This document shows positions 53,842-63,810 of a stretch of DNA of 64,000 nucleotides, in pieces (within the stretch, counting starts at the first letter, position 1; each line of letters begins with the position of its first letter). The translations under genes were made by a program, and so were the position numbers. The stretch is taken from positions 1-64,000 of the forward strand of contig NZ_JALNMJ010000017.1 in NCBI RefSeq assembly GCF_023156505.1, written 5' to 3'. The stretch comes from Roseibium sediminicola. Lineage in GTDB: Bacteria > Pseudomonadota > Alphaproteobacteria > Rhizobiales > Stappiaceae. The notes under the pieces were generated by a model. It saw nothing but the letters and a program-made list of their open reading frames with translations. It made no database searches and had not been told where the DNA came from.

Positions 53842-54933
53842 ATGGCCGCAGACCTGTTTTCAAGCATATCGATGGGTGACCTCACCCTCGCCAACCGGAT
53901 TGTCATGGCCCCCATGACCCGGAACCGGGCCCTGCCAGACGGCAGGCCCTCGCCGATGATGGCGAGACACTACGCGGACAGGGCAAGCGCGGGCCTCATC
54001 ATCTCGGAATCCGCTCCGGTCTCGCCCCGCGCCGTCGGTTACCCGTTTACGCCGGGACTGTTCACGGACAGCCAGGCAGACGGCTGGCGTGCGGTGACCG
54101 GGGCTGTCCACGCCTCCGGCGGACGGATATTCGTGCAGCTCCAGCATTGCGGGCGGATCTCGCATCCCGATCTTCAGCCCATGAACGCGCTGCCGGTTGC
54201 CCCGTCCGCGATCAGGCCGGAGGGCAAGGTCTATACCTATGAGGGCCCGAAGGACTATGTCCTGCCGGCGGAACTGGATGTGGCGGGGATCCGCGCTGCG
54301 GTCGAGGAGTTCCGCAAGGCCGCGGCACTTGCAAGACAGGTCGGCTTCGACGGTGTCGAGGTGCATGGCGCGAACGGCTACCTGATCGACCAGTTCCTGC
54401 GCGACGGGTCCAACCGGCGCGTGGACGCCTATGGCGGCGACGCAACCGGACGCATGCGCTTTTTGAACGAGGTTCTTGAAGCGGTGCTGGAGGTCTGGCC
54501 GTCCGAAAGCGTCGGGCTTCGGCTAACGCCGGAGAATTCGTTCAACTCCATGTCGGACAGCGATCCCCAGCGCCATTTCGATTATTTCGCCCAAGAACTC
54601 AACCGGTACCGGCTGGCCTATCTGCATGTGCTGGAAGGCGACATGATGACCAGGGACGCCTCGCTTGACTACGCGCGCATCCGGCAGCGCTTTGACGGGC
54701 CCTATATTGCCAACAACGGCTACGACATTGACCGGGCCCAGTCGGCAATCCGCTCGGATCGGGCGGACATGGTCGCCTTCGGGCTCCCCTTCCTGGCAAA
54801 TCCCGATCTCGTGCACCGTTTCCGGAACGGCCTGCCGCTCAATGAAGCGGATCCGGCGACCTTCTACGGCGGCGACGAGACAGGCTACAACGACTATCCG
54901 TTCCACGGCACGTCCGAACTGGAACCAGCATGA
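53842..54933 (+). CDS. Old Yellow Enzyme ene-reductase (NemA-like), 363 aa
   Basis: FMN-dependent TIM-barrel enzyme reducing electrophilic C=C bonds such as N-ethylmaleimide and quinones. NRIVMAPMTRNRA (FMN-binding), QLQHCGRISHP and the substrate His/Asn pair in GVEVHGANGYLIDQFL are the standard motifs; the usual active-site acid Tyr lies in the neighbouring segment. ATG 53842 lies behind GAAAGGA. It is the likely first gene of a pair with the lactonase downstream. Confidence 0.93.
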   Translation: MAADLFSSISMGDLTLANRIVMAPMTRNRALPDGRPSPMMARHYADRASAGLIISESAPVSPRAVGYPFTPGLFTDSQADGWRAVTGAVHASGGRIFVQLQHCGRISHPDLQPMNALPVAPSAIRPEGKVYTYEGPKDYVLPAELDVAGIRAAVEEFRKAAALARQVGFDGVEVHGANGYLIDQFLRDGSNRRVDAYGGDATGRMRFLNEVLEAVLEVWPSESVGLRLTPENSFNSMSDSDPQRHFDYFAQELNRYRLAYLHVLEGDMMTRDASLDYARIRQRFDGPYIANNGYDIDRAQSAIRSDRADMVAFGLPFLANPDLVHRFRNGLPLNEADPATFYGGDETGYNDYPFHGTSELEPA

Positions 54934-55076
54934 CAATGCCGCCGGGTGTCGGATCGGCACCCGGCGGTCCGTTCCGCAAGCCTGGACAATGCACGACAGC
55001 AGTCTCGACGCAGAGGACGCCGACCGCTATAGTCCGCATCCATTCAAGTGCTTGGCTTTTCAAGGAACCTCTGCCG

Positions 55077-55946
55077 GTGACCCATACGATCACCCGTTTT
55101 CTCGACACCACCTACCAGCTTGCCGAATGTCCGACCTGGGACGACAGATTGAACCGCCTGCTCTGGACCGATATCCAGGGCCGCACGATCCAGTCGATGG
55201 ATTGGGCCAGCCGGGAGATCACCACGTATCATTTCGACAACGAGGTCGGCTCCTTCGGCCTGACGGAGGACGACCGGCTGATCGTCAGCGTCTGGGACAA
55301 GATCGTGCTGTTCGACCCGAAAACGGACCAGAGCGAGGTGCTGGCGGAGGTTCAGGCAGATGAGCCGCGCACCCGTCTCAATGATGGCAAGGTCGGTCCG
55401 GACGGGGCCTTCTGGGTCGGCACCATGGACACCAGCTCGCCGCGCGAACCGATTGCCGGTCTCTACCGGGTCGATGCCAGCGGCGAAGTCGCGGAGATCC
55501 GTGACGAGCTGCAATGTTCCAACGGCCTCGCCTGGACGCCGGACGGCAGCTACATGTACCACTCCGACACCTCGCCTGGCTGGATCGAGTGTTACGGATT
55601 CGATCCCGCCACAGGAGCGCTCGGCTCCAAGATGCTCTACGCCCAGCAGACCAATTCCACCGGCCGCCCGGACGGCGCGACGGTCGATACCGACGGCAAT
55701 TACTGGAGCGCGGGCGTTTCCTCCGGGGTCCTCAACTGCTTCGGTCCGGACGGCGACCTGCTGCATGCCATCAAGCTGCCGGTCGACAAGCCGACCATGC
55801 CCTGCTTCTGCGGCCCCGGCCTCGATAACCTGATCGTCACCAGCATCAAGCAGCCCGAGGACATGAATTCGGGCGGACTGTTCCTGGTGGAAGGCCACGG
55901 CCGGACGGGATTGAAGAGCTATCGGTTCGGAAAGCCTGCGGACTGA
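55077..55946 (+). CDS. SMP-30/gluconolactonase family hydrolase, 289 aa
   Basis: Six-bladed beta-propeller lactonase. Metal ligands fall in LAECPTWDDRLNRLLWTD (Glu near residue 17), RLNDGKVGPDGAFWVGTM (Asn near 105) and CSNGLAWTPDGSYMYHSDT-type block (here SNGLAWTPDGSYMYHSDT) with Asp near 200. GTG 55077 has AAGGAA ten bases before it; the in-frame extension to 54930 adds 49 non-family residues. Sugar lactone or organophosphate-type lactone may be the substrate. Confidence 0.88.
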   Translation: MTHTITRFLDTTYQLAECPTWDDRLNRLLWTDIQGRTIQSMDWASREITTYHFDNEVGSFGLTEDDRLIVSVWDKIVLFDPKTDQSEVLAEVQADEPRTRLNDGKVGPDGAFWVGTMDTSSPREPIAGLYRVDASGEVAEIRDELQCSNGLAWTPDGSYMYHSDTSPGWIECYGFDPATGALGSKMLYAQQTNSTGRPDGATVDTDGNYWSAGVSSGVLNCFGPDGDLLHAIKLPVDKPTMPCFCGPGLDNLIVTSIKQPEDMNSGGLFLVEGHGRTGLKSYRFGKPAD

Positions 55947-55989
55947 CGTTGCCTGCGGTATCTGAGCGGTCGCGCACCGCCTATCGGCG

Positions 55990-56157
55990 TTACTCTCCCT
56001 TGCCGCAGCTCCGCAGCGCCTGAACCACCTGCTCGGCGGTCACGCCGGGCACCGGGATCTTGGTTTCGCCATAGAGATGGACAATCGCCTGGGGCCCGTT
56101 GGCGGATTGCTCGTTGTAAATCCGGACCGACTGGTTTTCCGGGATCAACACCGCCAT
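55990..56157 (-). CDS. Small protein of unknown function, 55 aa
   Basis: MAVLIPENQSVRIYNEQSAN starts a compact beta-type sequence ending in QVVQALRSCGKGE. The ATG at 56157 has GGAAGG eight bases upstream, better than the upstream in-frame ATG at 56211. Not recognised. It follows the repeat-protein gene on the same strand, 87 bp after its stop, and may be co-transcribed. Confidence 0.55.
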   Translation of the reverse strand: MAVLIPENQSVRIYNEQSANGPQAIVHLYGETKIPVPGVTAEQVVQALRSCGKGE

Positions 56158-56244
56158 CGAACCGCCTTCCACGCTGAGCAGGATCGACGACGCCACCAGT
56201 GTGCAAATCATGTTTCAGCCCCCGCTGACAATTCAGGACATTTT

Positions 56245-56832
56245 CTAGTAGCGGCAGCCGCGCACCCGGACCGGCTGCCACACCTTCTGTGCCGGCTGCA
56301 CCAGGACCTGACGGCTGACCGTCCGGTAGACAGCAGGTTTTTGCACCCGGTAGCTTGAGGCAGGCTGGACCAGCACCCGTTCCCTGACGGTGCTGTAGAT
56401 GGCGGGCTGACGGACAGCAACCCGGGAAGCCGGTTGCACCAGCACCCGCTGACTGACGGTCTGATAGACGGCCGGATGCTGAACCTTGCACAGAATCTTG
56501 CGGCCTTTGACCACCCGGTATTCCCAGCCGATGCTGGCCGGCTGCACCTGAACACGGCTTTGCCTTGTCTGGTAGATTGCCGGGCTGGTGCGGTAACTGA
56601 CCCGTTCCGGCTGCACCAGAACGCGCCGGTTCTGATAGGCGTAGACGGCGGGTTTTTGGACCACGTAGCTGGAGGCGGGTTGCACCAGGACCTGCTGGTG
56701 AACGGTCTTGTAGACCGCCGGCACTGTCGCCTGTTCGTAGCAGGACAGCGCCTTGCCACCCGCGGCGACAGACGTCGCCAAGACCGGCGTGAGAACCAGC
56801 GCGGCGGCCGCGCTCCAGAACCTGTGACGCAT
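56245..56832 (-). CDS. Secreted protein of six ~23-residue repeats, 195 aa
   Basis: Signal peptide (about 24 residues, ending TSVAAGG region), then six tandem units with the pattern PA(V/I)Yx-T-x4-VLVQPAS-x5-(V/Q)K/Q. The clearest are PAVYKTVHQQVLVQPASSY and PAIYSTVRERVLVQPASSY; the third unit has a 13-residue insertion with a cysteine (KILCKV). A C-terminal GCRY and an early SCYEQ may form disulfides. I do not recognise the family; the repeats suggest a beta-solenoid or a surface-binding protein. ATG 56832 is preferred over GTG 56871. Confidence 0.75.
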   Translation of the reverse strand: MRHRFWSAAAALVLTPVLATSVAAGGKALSCYEQATVPAVYKTVHQQVLVQPASSYVVQKPAVYAYQNRRVLVQPERVSYRTSPAIYQTRQSRVQVQPASIGWEYRVVKGRKILCKVQHPAVYQTVSQRVLVQPASRVAVRQPAIYSTVRERVLVQPASSYRVQKPAVYRTVSRQVLVQPAQKVWQPVRVRGCRY

Positions 56833-56960
56833 CGACTTTCCCCCAGTCTGGTGCAGAAAAGGCTTCTGCACCCTTGACCTTAGGAAAGTTCTTCAAGGGG
56901 TTAAAGTGAAAAAGTTAACAATCGTTAACGAATTCATTTCTCGCTCAGGCAGGCCCCTGA

Positions 56961-57791
56961 TTATCCCGCCTTTTGGCGCTCCTTGGCTGCATCTTCTTCA
57001 CCGCGCGCGCTTTTTTCGTAATCCGTGTCTTCGTTGATGATGTGACGGGCTTCTTCGGGAATCCACGCCCCCCAGCGCGGCTGCAGCTGGTGGTCGACCG
57101 ACACCCGGTCGTCAAAGACGAAGCACTCGCCCTTCCAGAGGCTCTGCTCCTCCGGCACCTTTTCCAGGTAGTTCAGAATGCCGCCTTCCAGGTGATAGAC
57201 GTCCTCGAAGCCCTGTTTCAGCATCCAGGCTGTGGCTTTCTCGCACCGGATGCCGCCGGTGCAGAACATCGCCACCTTGGGCTTTTTCTTCAGCGTTTCC
57301 TGGCCTTCCACCCAATCCGGAAATTCCCGGAAGGACTGGGTTTCCGGATTGAGCGCCCGCTCGAACGTGCCGAAGGCGAATTCATAATCGTTGCGCGTGT
57401 CGATCACGACCACGTCCGGATCCGAGATGAGCGCGTTCCAGTCCTCCGGCTTGACATATTCGCCGACAATCTCGTTGGGATCGATGCCATCGACCGCGAG
57501 CCGCACGATTTCCTGCTTCAGGCGAACCTTCATGCGTTTGAACACATGCCGGTGCGTCCAGGCTTCCTTGTGGTTCAGGTCTTTCAGACGCGGGTCGGCG
57601 CGCAAATGGGCCAGGACTTCGCGCACGCCGGCCTCGGGCCCGCAGATGGTGCCGTTGATGCCTTCGGACGCCAGAAGAAGGCTTCCGCGCACATCGCGCG
57701 CCTCACAATAGGCCTTGAGCGGATCGCGCATCGCTTCAAAGTCTTCGAGCGGCGTGAACAGATAAAGGGCGGCAACGAGGAATTCGTTCAT
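56961..57791 (-). CDS. trhO: tRNA uridine(34) hydroxylase TrhO (rhodanese family), 276 aa
   Basis: Makes 5-hydroxyuridine at tRNA position 34. The N-terminal acylphosphatase-like domain ([10 protein letters not shown] to KVRLKQEIV) precedes a rhodanese domain with the active Cys in [17 protein letters not shown]. The [20 protein letters not shown] stretch is conserved in YceA/TrhO. The C-terminal charged tail is usual. ATG 57791 fits; the upstream extension to 57845 is not family-like. Confidence 0.93.
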   Translation of the reverse strand: MNEFLVAALYLFTPLEDFEAMRDPLKAYCEARDVRGSLLLASEGINGTICGPEAGVREVLAHLRADPRLKDLNHKEAWTHRHVFKRMKVRLKQEIVRLAVDGIDPNEIVGEYVKPEDWNALISDPDVVVIDTRNDYEFAFGTFERALNPETQSFREFPDWVEGQETLKKKPKVAMFCTGGIRCEKATAWMLKQGFEDVYHLEGGILNYLEKVPEEQSLWKGECFVFDDRVSVDHQLQPRWGAWIPEEARHIINEDTDYEKSARGEEDAAKERQKAG

Positions 57792-58120
57792 CAGGCTTGT
57801 TCTTTTTTCGGGCGGTAGTCCGGACCCGGCGGCGCATATGCGCATCCCTTCCGTGGTCCGGTCGATTGGCGCCCTCTATACAGCCACTCGGGCCCCTGTG
57901 CAAAGTCCGCAGTATCGCGGATCTTTGCGAAGCAAGACACCCATTCTATCTATGAGAGCATCCTCGCGGCGGGACGCCTCCGAACGGCACAAAACACATT
58001 GTAATATATGCATAGATTTCAGCGCATTAGCATAGAAACAAAATTACAACCTTTAAGGATCCTTAAGGCCCCTGCTCTAGCCTCTGGCATCAAATGCGAA
58101 TCTCAGCGGGCAGCAGCAGG
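57792..58120. other. Divergent intergenic region between trhO and the PAS gene
   Basis: 329 bp, AT-rich towards its right end. A perfect 14-bp palindrome TTAAGGATCCTTAA lies at 58053-58066, 54 bp before the PAS start, and may be an operator. No gene seen. Confidence 0.45.
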
Positions 58121-58648
58121 ATGACACAGCAAAAAGTCGCTCCGACCGGTGTGGAACGGTTTTTCTCCGAACGGGACCTGATTGTCTCCAAGACCGACAC
58201 GCGCGGGCGCATCACCTATGCCAACAACATCTTCCGGGAAATTGCCGGTTTCAGCGGCAAGGAACTGGAAAACGCGCCGCACAGCCTCATCCGTCATCCC
58301 GACATGCCCCGCTGCGTCTTCAAACTGCTCTGGGACACGATCGAGGCCGGCGGTGAGATCTTCGCCTATGTGATCAACATGTCCGCCAACGGCGATCACT
58401 ACTGGGTCCTCGCCCATGTGACGCCGAGCTATGACGCAAGCGGCAAGATCATCGGCTACCACTCCAACCGGCGCGTGCCGAACCGGCGGATCGTCGACGA
58501 CGTCATCACCCCGCTTTACGCCCAGCTTCTGCAGACAGAGCAGAGCGCGGACAACCGCAAGACCGGCATGCAAGCCGGTCATGACCAGCTGGTATCGCTT
58601 CTTCAGTCAAAAGGCGTCAGCTATGACGAGCTCATTCACACTCTCTAA
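58121..58648 (+). CDS. PAS domain protein (Aer-like sensor half), 175 aa
   Basis: N-terminal PAS domain (about residues 15-120) of the Aer type: [43 protein letters not shown] and [12 protein letters not shown] are nearly the Aer pattern for FAD binding. The rest (to 175) is a short helical tail without membrane or signalling domain. Its last 26 bases overlap the chemoreceptor gene, so the two are translationally coupled and likely act as one redox or energy-taxis receptor in two chains. Confidence 0.88.
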   Translation: MTQQKVAPTGVERFFSERDLIVSKTDTRGRITYANNIFREIAGFSGKELENAPHSLIRHPDMPRCVFKLLWDTIEAGGEIFAYVINMSANGDHYWVLAHVTPSYDASGKIIGYHSNRRVPNRRIVDDVITPLYAQLLQTEQSADNRKTGMQAGHDQLVSLLQSKGVSYDELIHTL

Positions 58649-59957
58649 TGCCGCCATCAGCGCGGTCCTCGCCGCAATTGCGGGAGCTGGTGCCGGTCTG
58701 TGCGCCCTCGCCGGCTGGCCGCTCGCTTCCGCGCTCCTGAGCGGTCTGGCCGTTCTGGGTGCGGTCTTTGCCGTCGCCGCTGTGAACCGGGCGAAGCAAG
58801 GCCTGAAAGCGGCAACCGAGGTCTGCAGCAGTGTCGGCTGGGGCGACTTCGAAGCCCGGGCGAAAGACTATGCCCATCACGGCGAAATCCGCGATCTGAT
58901 GACTGCGATGAACCACATGATCGACCGGACGGATGCCTTCCTGCGCGAAGCCGCGGCCTCGATGACGGCGATCCAGAACAACCAGTATCACCGGCGCATC
59001 CAGCCGGGCGGCCTCAATGGCAGCTACCTCCAGAATGCAGCGATCATCAACGAGGCCATCGAGACCATCAAAGGCCGGGTCGGCGCCTTCCGGCAATCGA
59101 CCGATTCCTTCGAAAACCAGATCAGCCAGATCGCCGAGAGCCTGATGAATTCGGCCGGCAGCATGACCGGCACGGCCGGCGAGATGGAAAGCAGCGCCGT
59201 CTCAAATTCCCGGGTGGTCACCGACATCGCGGATGCGGCCGGAGAAACCTCCGACAAGGTCGCTGCGGCAGCCGAGGCCGCCGAGCATCTCAGCGAAGCC
59301 ACAGCGGAAATCAGCGGCCAGATCGAACGCTCCCTCGATGTTGCCCGCGCCGCTGTTGCCCAGGTTGCCCAGGGCCAGGACAAGGCCAATTCCCTGCGCA
59401 GTTCGGCGGAGGCGATCGGCGAGATTATCGCCCTGATTTCCTCCATTGCCGACCAGACCAACCTGCTCGCCCTCAACGCCACCATCGAGGCTGCGCGGGC
59501 CGGCGAAATGGGCAAGGGTTTTGCCGTCGTCGCCTCGGAAGTCAAGGAACTGGCAACCCAGACCGCCAAGGCCACTCAGGAAATCACCCAGTCGCTGGAA
59601 GAGGTCGACAGCGCCAGCCAGGAAACCGCCCGGTCCTTCGACACCGTCTCGAAGACCATCTCGGAAATCGAGGAAATCACCGGGATGATTTCGGCTGTCT
59701 CCACCAAACAGGCAGAGGCCACGCGGGCGATCCAGGAAAACGTTGCGCACACGGTCAGATGTACCGAAAGGGTTTCCGGGATCGTCGGCGGCGTCGCCGA
59801 GAACGCGGCAACAACCCAGGCCGCGTCGAAAACCGTCTTAAGTTCTGCTGAAACCATGAATTCCAATGCCGGCCAGCTGACCGAAGCGGTCGCCGCTTTC
59901 TTCCGCTCGCTGAAAAAAGGCCCGCTCGAGCAACAGGAGGACAGCCGGGCCGCCTGA
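58623..59957 (+). CDS. Methyl-accepting chemotaxis protein, 444 aa
   Basis: Two membrane helices near the N-terminus (about residues 10-52, with only a few residues between them, so no periplasmic sensor), then a helical linker and the MCP signalling domain (about 230-430) with the hairpin tip [20 protein letters not shown]. Methylation-like Glu/Gln sites flank the tip. The receptor therefore relies on an external sensor, most simply the overlapping PAS protein. ATG 58623 is in frame with the membrane helices and 26 bases inside the PAS gene. Confidence 0.92.
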   Translation: MTSSFTLSNAAISAVLAAIAGAGAGLCALAGWPLASALLSGLAVLGAVFAVAAVNRAKQGLKAATEVCSSVGWGDFEARAKDYAHHGEIRDLMTAMNHMIDRTDAFLREAAASMTAIQNNQYHRRIQPGGLNGSYLQNAAIINEAIETIKGRVGAFRQSTDSFENQISQIAESLMNSAGSMTGTAGEMESSAVSNSRVVTDIADAAGETSDKVAAAAEAAEHLSEATAEISGQIERSLDVARAAVAQVAQGQDKANSLRSSAEAIGEIIALISSIADQTNLLALNATIEAARAGEMGKGFAVVASEVKELATQTAKATQEITQSLEEVDSASQETARSFDTVSKTISEIEEITGMISAVSTKQAEATRAIQENVAHTVRCTERVSGIVGGVAENAATTQAASKTVLSSAETMNSNAGQLTEAVAAFFRSLKKGPLEQQEDSRAA

Positions 59958-60064
59958 TCGCCGGCAGAGATGCGCAGCCGTAGCCGGTTCCATTTGCCTT
60001 GACCGCTCCGCTCAACTCTTAGATAAAACTGGCAAGATCTCAGGAAAATCGATATTATTTCCGA

Positions 60065-60745
60065 ATGACCAGTCTATCGCCTTCCGATGCCGCCCAAGAG
60101 CCGTCAGCCACCCAACGCGCCTATCTCGCTATCAGACGGATGATCCTGACCGGCGAGCTCGCGCCCGGTGAAAAACTCAAGATCGAAAATCTGCGCCAGA
60201 TCCTAGACATGGGCGGGTCTCCCATCCGCGAGGCCCTGACCCTGCTGGTCTCCGATCTGCTGGTGGAACGCCTCGACCAGCGCGGTTTCCGTGCGGCGGA
60301 AATCAGTCCGCAGAATTTTGCCGAAATCCTGAAGCTGCGCTGCCAGCTGGAGGAAACCGCGCTTCGGGAGAGCCTGGGCAATGCCAATCCTGCCTGGGAA
60401 GACAAGCTGGTGATCAGCCATCACCGGATGATGCGCGAGCCGCGCGAGAATGTGGAACGCTTCGAGGAGCTGCACAAGACCTTCCACATGACCCTGATCG
60501 AGGCTTGCCAGTCGCCGGTTCTGCTCAAATTCTGCAGCCAGCTCTATGACCTCAACATCCGCTACCGCTATCTGGCCGGCAAGGCGCTCAATTATTCCAG
60601 TCGGGACATCGGCAAGGAACACACCGACATCATGAACGCTGCCGTCGACCGCGACGCCGACAAGGCCTGCCGGCTGCTGCTCGACCATTACCGCAACACC
60701 GGTGCATTTCTGGAAAAGCATTTCGTGGCGGAAGCGGCGGAGTGA
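60065..60745 (+). CDS. GntR family regulator (FCD/FadR subgroup), 226 aa
   Basis: N-terminal winged helix (about 15-80) with AYLAIRRMILTGELAPGEKL and GSPIREALTLLVSDLLVERL, then an all-helical FCD effector domain (about 90-215) with the metal-binding Asp/His pattern DLNIRYRY near 160. Such regulators usually sense carboxylic acids. It converges on the intradiol dioxygenase gene and probably controls it and the TRAP transporter. Confidence 0.9.
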   Translation: MTSLSPSDAAQEPSATQRAYLAIRRMILTGELAPGEKLKIENLRQILDMGGSPIREALTLLVSDLLVERLDQRGFRAAEISPQNFAEILKLRCQLEETALRESLGNANPAWEDKLVISHHRMMREPRENVERFEELHKTFHMTLIEACQSPVLLKFCSQLYDLNIRYRYLAGKALNYSSRDIGKEHTDIMNAAVDRDADKACRLLLDHYRNTGAFLEKHFVAEAAE

Positions 60746-60787
60746 GCTGAGTCCTCACTGCGGTACCCGGAAATCCCCCCCTCAATT

Positions 60788-60889
60788 GTCATCCCGGACG
60801 AAGCGCAGCGAAGATCCGGGAAGGGGAGCCAATTTCCAGACGATTGAGGCTCCCCGGTCCCGGCTCGCGCTTTGCTTGGCCGGGATGAC
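60788..60889. repeat. Palindromic intergenic repeat, copy 2
   Basis: GTCATCCCGG at the left and CCGGGATGAC at the right, with inner arms GGGGAGCC and GGCTCCCC. The inverted right arm matches the left arm of the copy at 19445-19574 almost base for base over about 40 bases. Located between convergent GntR and dioxygenase genes. Confidence 0.85.
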
Positions 60890-60931
60890 GACGGATAGGT
60901 TCAGGGAGACAAAGAGAGCTAGCCCCTCCCC

Positions 60932-61801
60932 CTACTCCCTGACCAGCACCAGGTCGAAGGCAGCCTTCAGCCACGGACCGTCGACCTTACCGGAGAGTTC
61001 GAAGCCCTCGGCCGGGAACGAGCCTGCCGGCTGTTCCTCGTAGGTCATCACCAGGTCGGCGCGCACGCCGAAGACCGTGTCTTCGTCGAGATAGGGATCG
61101 TCATCGGGGAAGATCTCGGTCACCAGCGGCCGGAAGCCCGGCGCCTTGACGATGTAATGCAGATGCGACGGCCGCCATGGATGGCGCCCACTGGCGCGCA
61201 GGATGTCGCCGACGGGTCCGTCGCCCGGCACGGTGTAGCTGACCGGTTTCACCGTGGTGAAGGCGTAGCGTCCGTCCGGTCCCGTCGTCTGGAGCCCGTG
61301 GAAGGAATAGGTGTCCTGGTCCGGGTCCTGGCTGGAATAGAGACCGTTCGGCGCCGTCTGCCAGATGTCCAGCTCCGCGCCTTCGATCGGAGTGCCGTCC
61401 GCATCCCGGATCGTGCCTTCGGCCAGCAGCACCTGTTCGGAGAAATCCTTGCGCAGGTCGCCGCCGATCGGCAGCGGCGGCGCGCCGGTGATGTGGAACG
61501 GCCCGAGCACGCTCGACGAGGTGCCTTGCGGATTGGAATGCAGCATGTCGACCAGCGAGGAGAGACCGAGCACATCCGACAGGAGCACGAATTCGTGCCG
61601 CTCCGCGTCGGAGATGTTGCCGGCCCATTCCAGGAACTCGATGCCCTTCTGCCATTCGGCATGGGTCAGCCTGGTCTCGCGCGCAAAGTCATGCAGATGG
61701 GTGACCAGGCTTTTCAGGATCTCCTTGAGCCTGGGATCGGTGTCCGGGCCAAAATAACCCATGAAGACATCGGTGATGGTGTCCTTGGTGACGTGGCGCA
61801 T
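60932..61801 (-). CDS. Intradiol ring-cleavage dioxygenase (catechol/hydroxyquinol 1,2-dioxygenase type), 289 aa
   Basis: Non-haem Fe(III) dioxygenase. The N-terminal helical cap (about 1-95) is followed by the barrel with LGPFHITGAP, EGAELDIWQTAPNGLYSSQD (Tyr ligand) and the metal segment GRHPWRPSHLHYIVKAPGF with two His and the second Tyr (quoted here in part as RHPWRPSHLHY). Length and cap fit hydroxyquinol or catechol 1,2-dioxygenases. Ring cleavage would give a muconate-type diacid or maleylacetate. It lies 10 bp from the TRAP permease gene. Confidence 0.9.
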   Translation of the reverse strand: MRHVTKDTITDVFMGYFGPDTDPRLKEILKSLVTHLHDFARETRLTHAEWQKGIEFLEWAGNISDAERHEFVLLSDVLGLSSLVDMLHSNPQGTSSSVLGPFHITGAPPLPIGGDLRKDFSEQVLLAEGTIRDADGTPIEGAELDIWQTAPNGLYSSQDPDQDTYSFHGLQTTGPDGRYAFTTVKPVSYTVPGDGPVGDILRASGRHPWRPSHLHYIVKAPGFRPLVTEIFPDDDPYLDEDTVFGVRADLVMTYEEQPAGSFPAEGFELSGKVDGPWLKAAFDLVLVRE

Positions 61802-61811
61802 GAAACTTCCC

Positions 61812-63119
61812 TCAGTTCAGAATGGCAAGGCTGAGCGACGGCCAGCGGATCAGCGCGATCAGGACGACCAGCATGACCAGCGCGAACGGGAACGCGCCGA
61901 CAAAGACGTCCTTCAGCGAGATCCGCGGATCGTTCAGCGTCGCCTTGATGACAAAACAGGAGATGCCGAGCGGCGGGGTCAGCAAGCCGATCTCGGCGCC
62001 AACCACCGTGACGATGCCGAACCAGACCAGCGACAGGCCCATCGGTTCGATCAGCGGCAGGAACAGCGGCACCACGATCAGGATGATCGAGGCGGTGTCG
62101 AGCAGCGTGCCGAGGAAGATCATCATCGCGACATAGATGACCATGACCCAGAAGAAGCTCATCTGCGTCTCGGTCAGAATGTCGCCTAGTTCATTGGGCA
62201 GGCCCGCGAGGCCCAGCATGCGGCTGTAGATCGAGGCCGCGGTGATCAGGAACAGGATCGACGCGGTGATGTGGCCGGTTTCAAGGAGCGCCTGCCAGAG
62301 CCCACGCCAGGAGAGCTTCTTCCGCACCCCCGCAATCAGCAGCCCGAGCAGGGATCCGGCCGCCCCCGCCTCCACCGGCGTCAGCCAGCCGGTATAGATG
62401 CCCCCGAGCACCGCCGTGATCAGGGCCAGGGTCGGCAGTGTCTTGTCGGCAATCTCGAGCAGCGACATCCATTCGCCGTCCTCCATCCTGCGCCCGCCGA
62501 CATAGGCCGGGGTAAACCGGCCCATCAGGAAGATGGCAATCACATAGGCAATCGCCAACAGGATGCCGGGCACAACACCGGCCAGGAACATGTCGCCGAC
62601 ACTCTGTTCGGCCACGAAGGAATAGATGATCAGCATCGCCGAGGGCGGGATGATCATGCCGAGCACGGACGAGCCGGCCACCACACCGACGGCAAAGCGC
62701 GGATTGTAATCGAAGGCCAGCATCTGCGGCACGGAGACCTTGGAAAACACCGAGGCGGAAGCAATCGACGAGCCCGTGACAGCGGCAAAAACCGCGTTGG
62801 CGCCGACCGTTGCCATGCCGATGCCGCCCTTCACCCGGCGAAAACCGGAATTCATCACCTGGTAGATATCCGCCCCGAGCCCGGCCTTGGAGACGATCAG
62901 CCCCATGAAGGTGAACAGCGGCACGGTCGCGAAGGTGTATTCCATCACACTGTCGCCGATGGCGATCTTCAAGAGATTCACGGCGAGGTCGAAATTGTCC
63001 CGCATCAGCAGGATGGAGACGAAGGACACCAGGCCAAGGGCAATCGGGATATAGACGCCGAGATAGACCAGGACGACAATGGCGATGACCGACAGTATGC
63101 CGATTTCAATAGGGCTCAC
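61812..63119 (-). CDS. TRAP transporter large permease DctM, 435 aa
   Basis: About 12 membrane segments: VYIPIALGLVSFVSILLM, the family-wide FTFMGLIVSKAGLGADIY, ATVGANAVFAAVTGSSIASA and the C-terminal EIGLLTPPLGISCFVIK-type segment (here EIGLLTPPLGISCFVI). Starts at GTG 63119, overlapping the small subunit's stop as GTGA. Forms the transporter with DctQ and the receptor on the right edge. Confidence 0.94.
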   Translation of the reverse strand: MSPIEIGILSVIAIVVLVYLGVYIPIALGLVSFVSILLMRDNFDLAVNLLKIAIGDSVMEYTFATVPLFTFMGLIVSKAGLGADIYQVMNSGFRRVKGGIGMATVGANAVFAAVTGSSIASASVFSKVSVPQMLAFDYNPRFAVGVVAGSSVLGMIIPPSAMLIIYSFVAEQSVGDMFLAGVVPGILLAIAYVIAIFLMGRFTPAYVGGRRMEDGEWMSLLEIADKTLPTLALITAVLGGIYTGWLTPVEAGAAGSLLGLLIAGVRKKLSWRGLWQALLETGHITASILFLITAASIYSRMLGLAGLPNELGDILTETQMSFFWVMVIYVAMMIFLGTLLDTASIILIVVPLFLPLIEPMGLSLVWFGIVTVVGAEIGLLTPPLGISCFVIKATLNDPRISLKDVFVGAFPFALVMLVVLIALIRWPSLSLAILN

Positions 63120-63676
63120 GCGGGATCCTCGGTCTTGTTGTGTTCAGCCTGTGCGTCGGCGGGGGTACCGCGCGAAATGACCTTGAGAACGAACAGCACC
63201 GTGCACAGCACCGCACTCAGATAGATCGCCAGCTTGATCGGCCACCAGGGGGCTGTGAAGACGCCCGGAACACCGAAAAAGTCCTTCGTTTCGAACATCT
63301 CGACGAATTCCGGCCAGATCGCAAAGGCAACAAGTGTCATGAACACGGCGGAGGCGAAATCGATTGCCCGCCGGAGTGCGTCGGCGAGCTTCGGCCGTGT
63401 CATCCGGAGGATCGTCAGGAAGCCGTCCGACCGGGTCAACCGGCCGGTCCGCACCACGTCCGGCAGCTGCAGGAACACGATCAGGACCATCGAAAACTGC
63501 ACGACCTCGACGGCGCCGCGGAACGGGGCGTGAAAGAAACCTCGGGCAATGACGTCGTAATTCACCACCAGGATCAGCCCGAGCACGATCAGCGTGCCCG
63601 CGGCATTCGCGGTGATGGCCAACCAATTGGCGAGTTTTGAGACGGCGCGAGCGCCGACGAAAAGTGGACGCTGCAT
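63116..63676 (-). CDS. TRAP transporter small permease DctQ, 186 aa
   Basis: Four hydrophobic helices; NAAGTLIVLGLILVVNYDVIA near the start is the DctQ pattern. C-terminal tail is hydrophilic (EHNKTEDPA). Overlaps dctM by four bases and follows the receptor gene after a 134-bp gap. Part of the sodium-driven importer encoded at 61812-64000. Confidence 0.9.
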   Translation of the reverse strand: MQRPLFVGARAVSKLANWLAITANAAGTLIVLGLILVVNYDVIARGFFHAPFRGAVEVVQFSMVLIVFLQLPDVVRTGRLTRSDGFLTILRMTRPKLADALRRAIDFASAVFMTLVAFAIWPEFVEMFETKDFFGVPGVFTAPWWPIKLAIYLSAVLCTVLFVLKVISRGTPADAQAEHNKTEDPA

Positions 63677-63810
63677 GAAGGTCGCCCGTCAGTCCTGAGT
63701 GAAGCCGTGAGTGTCGGAAAAGGACCATCGGTTTTCCGGCAATGCCGGAAAACCGATGCCGGGACAAGGCCGCCTTTCCAGGGGCACGGCCGGGTCCGAT
63801 CGGATGAACG

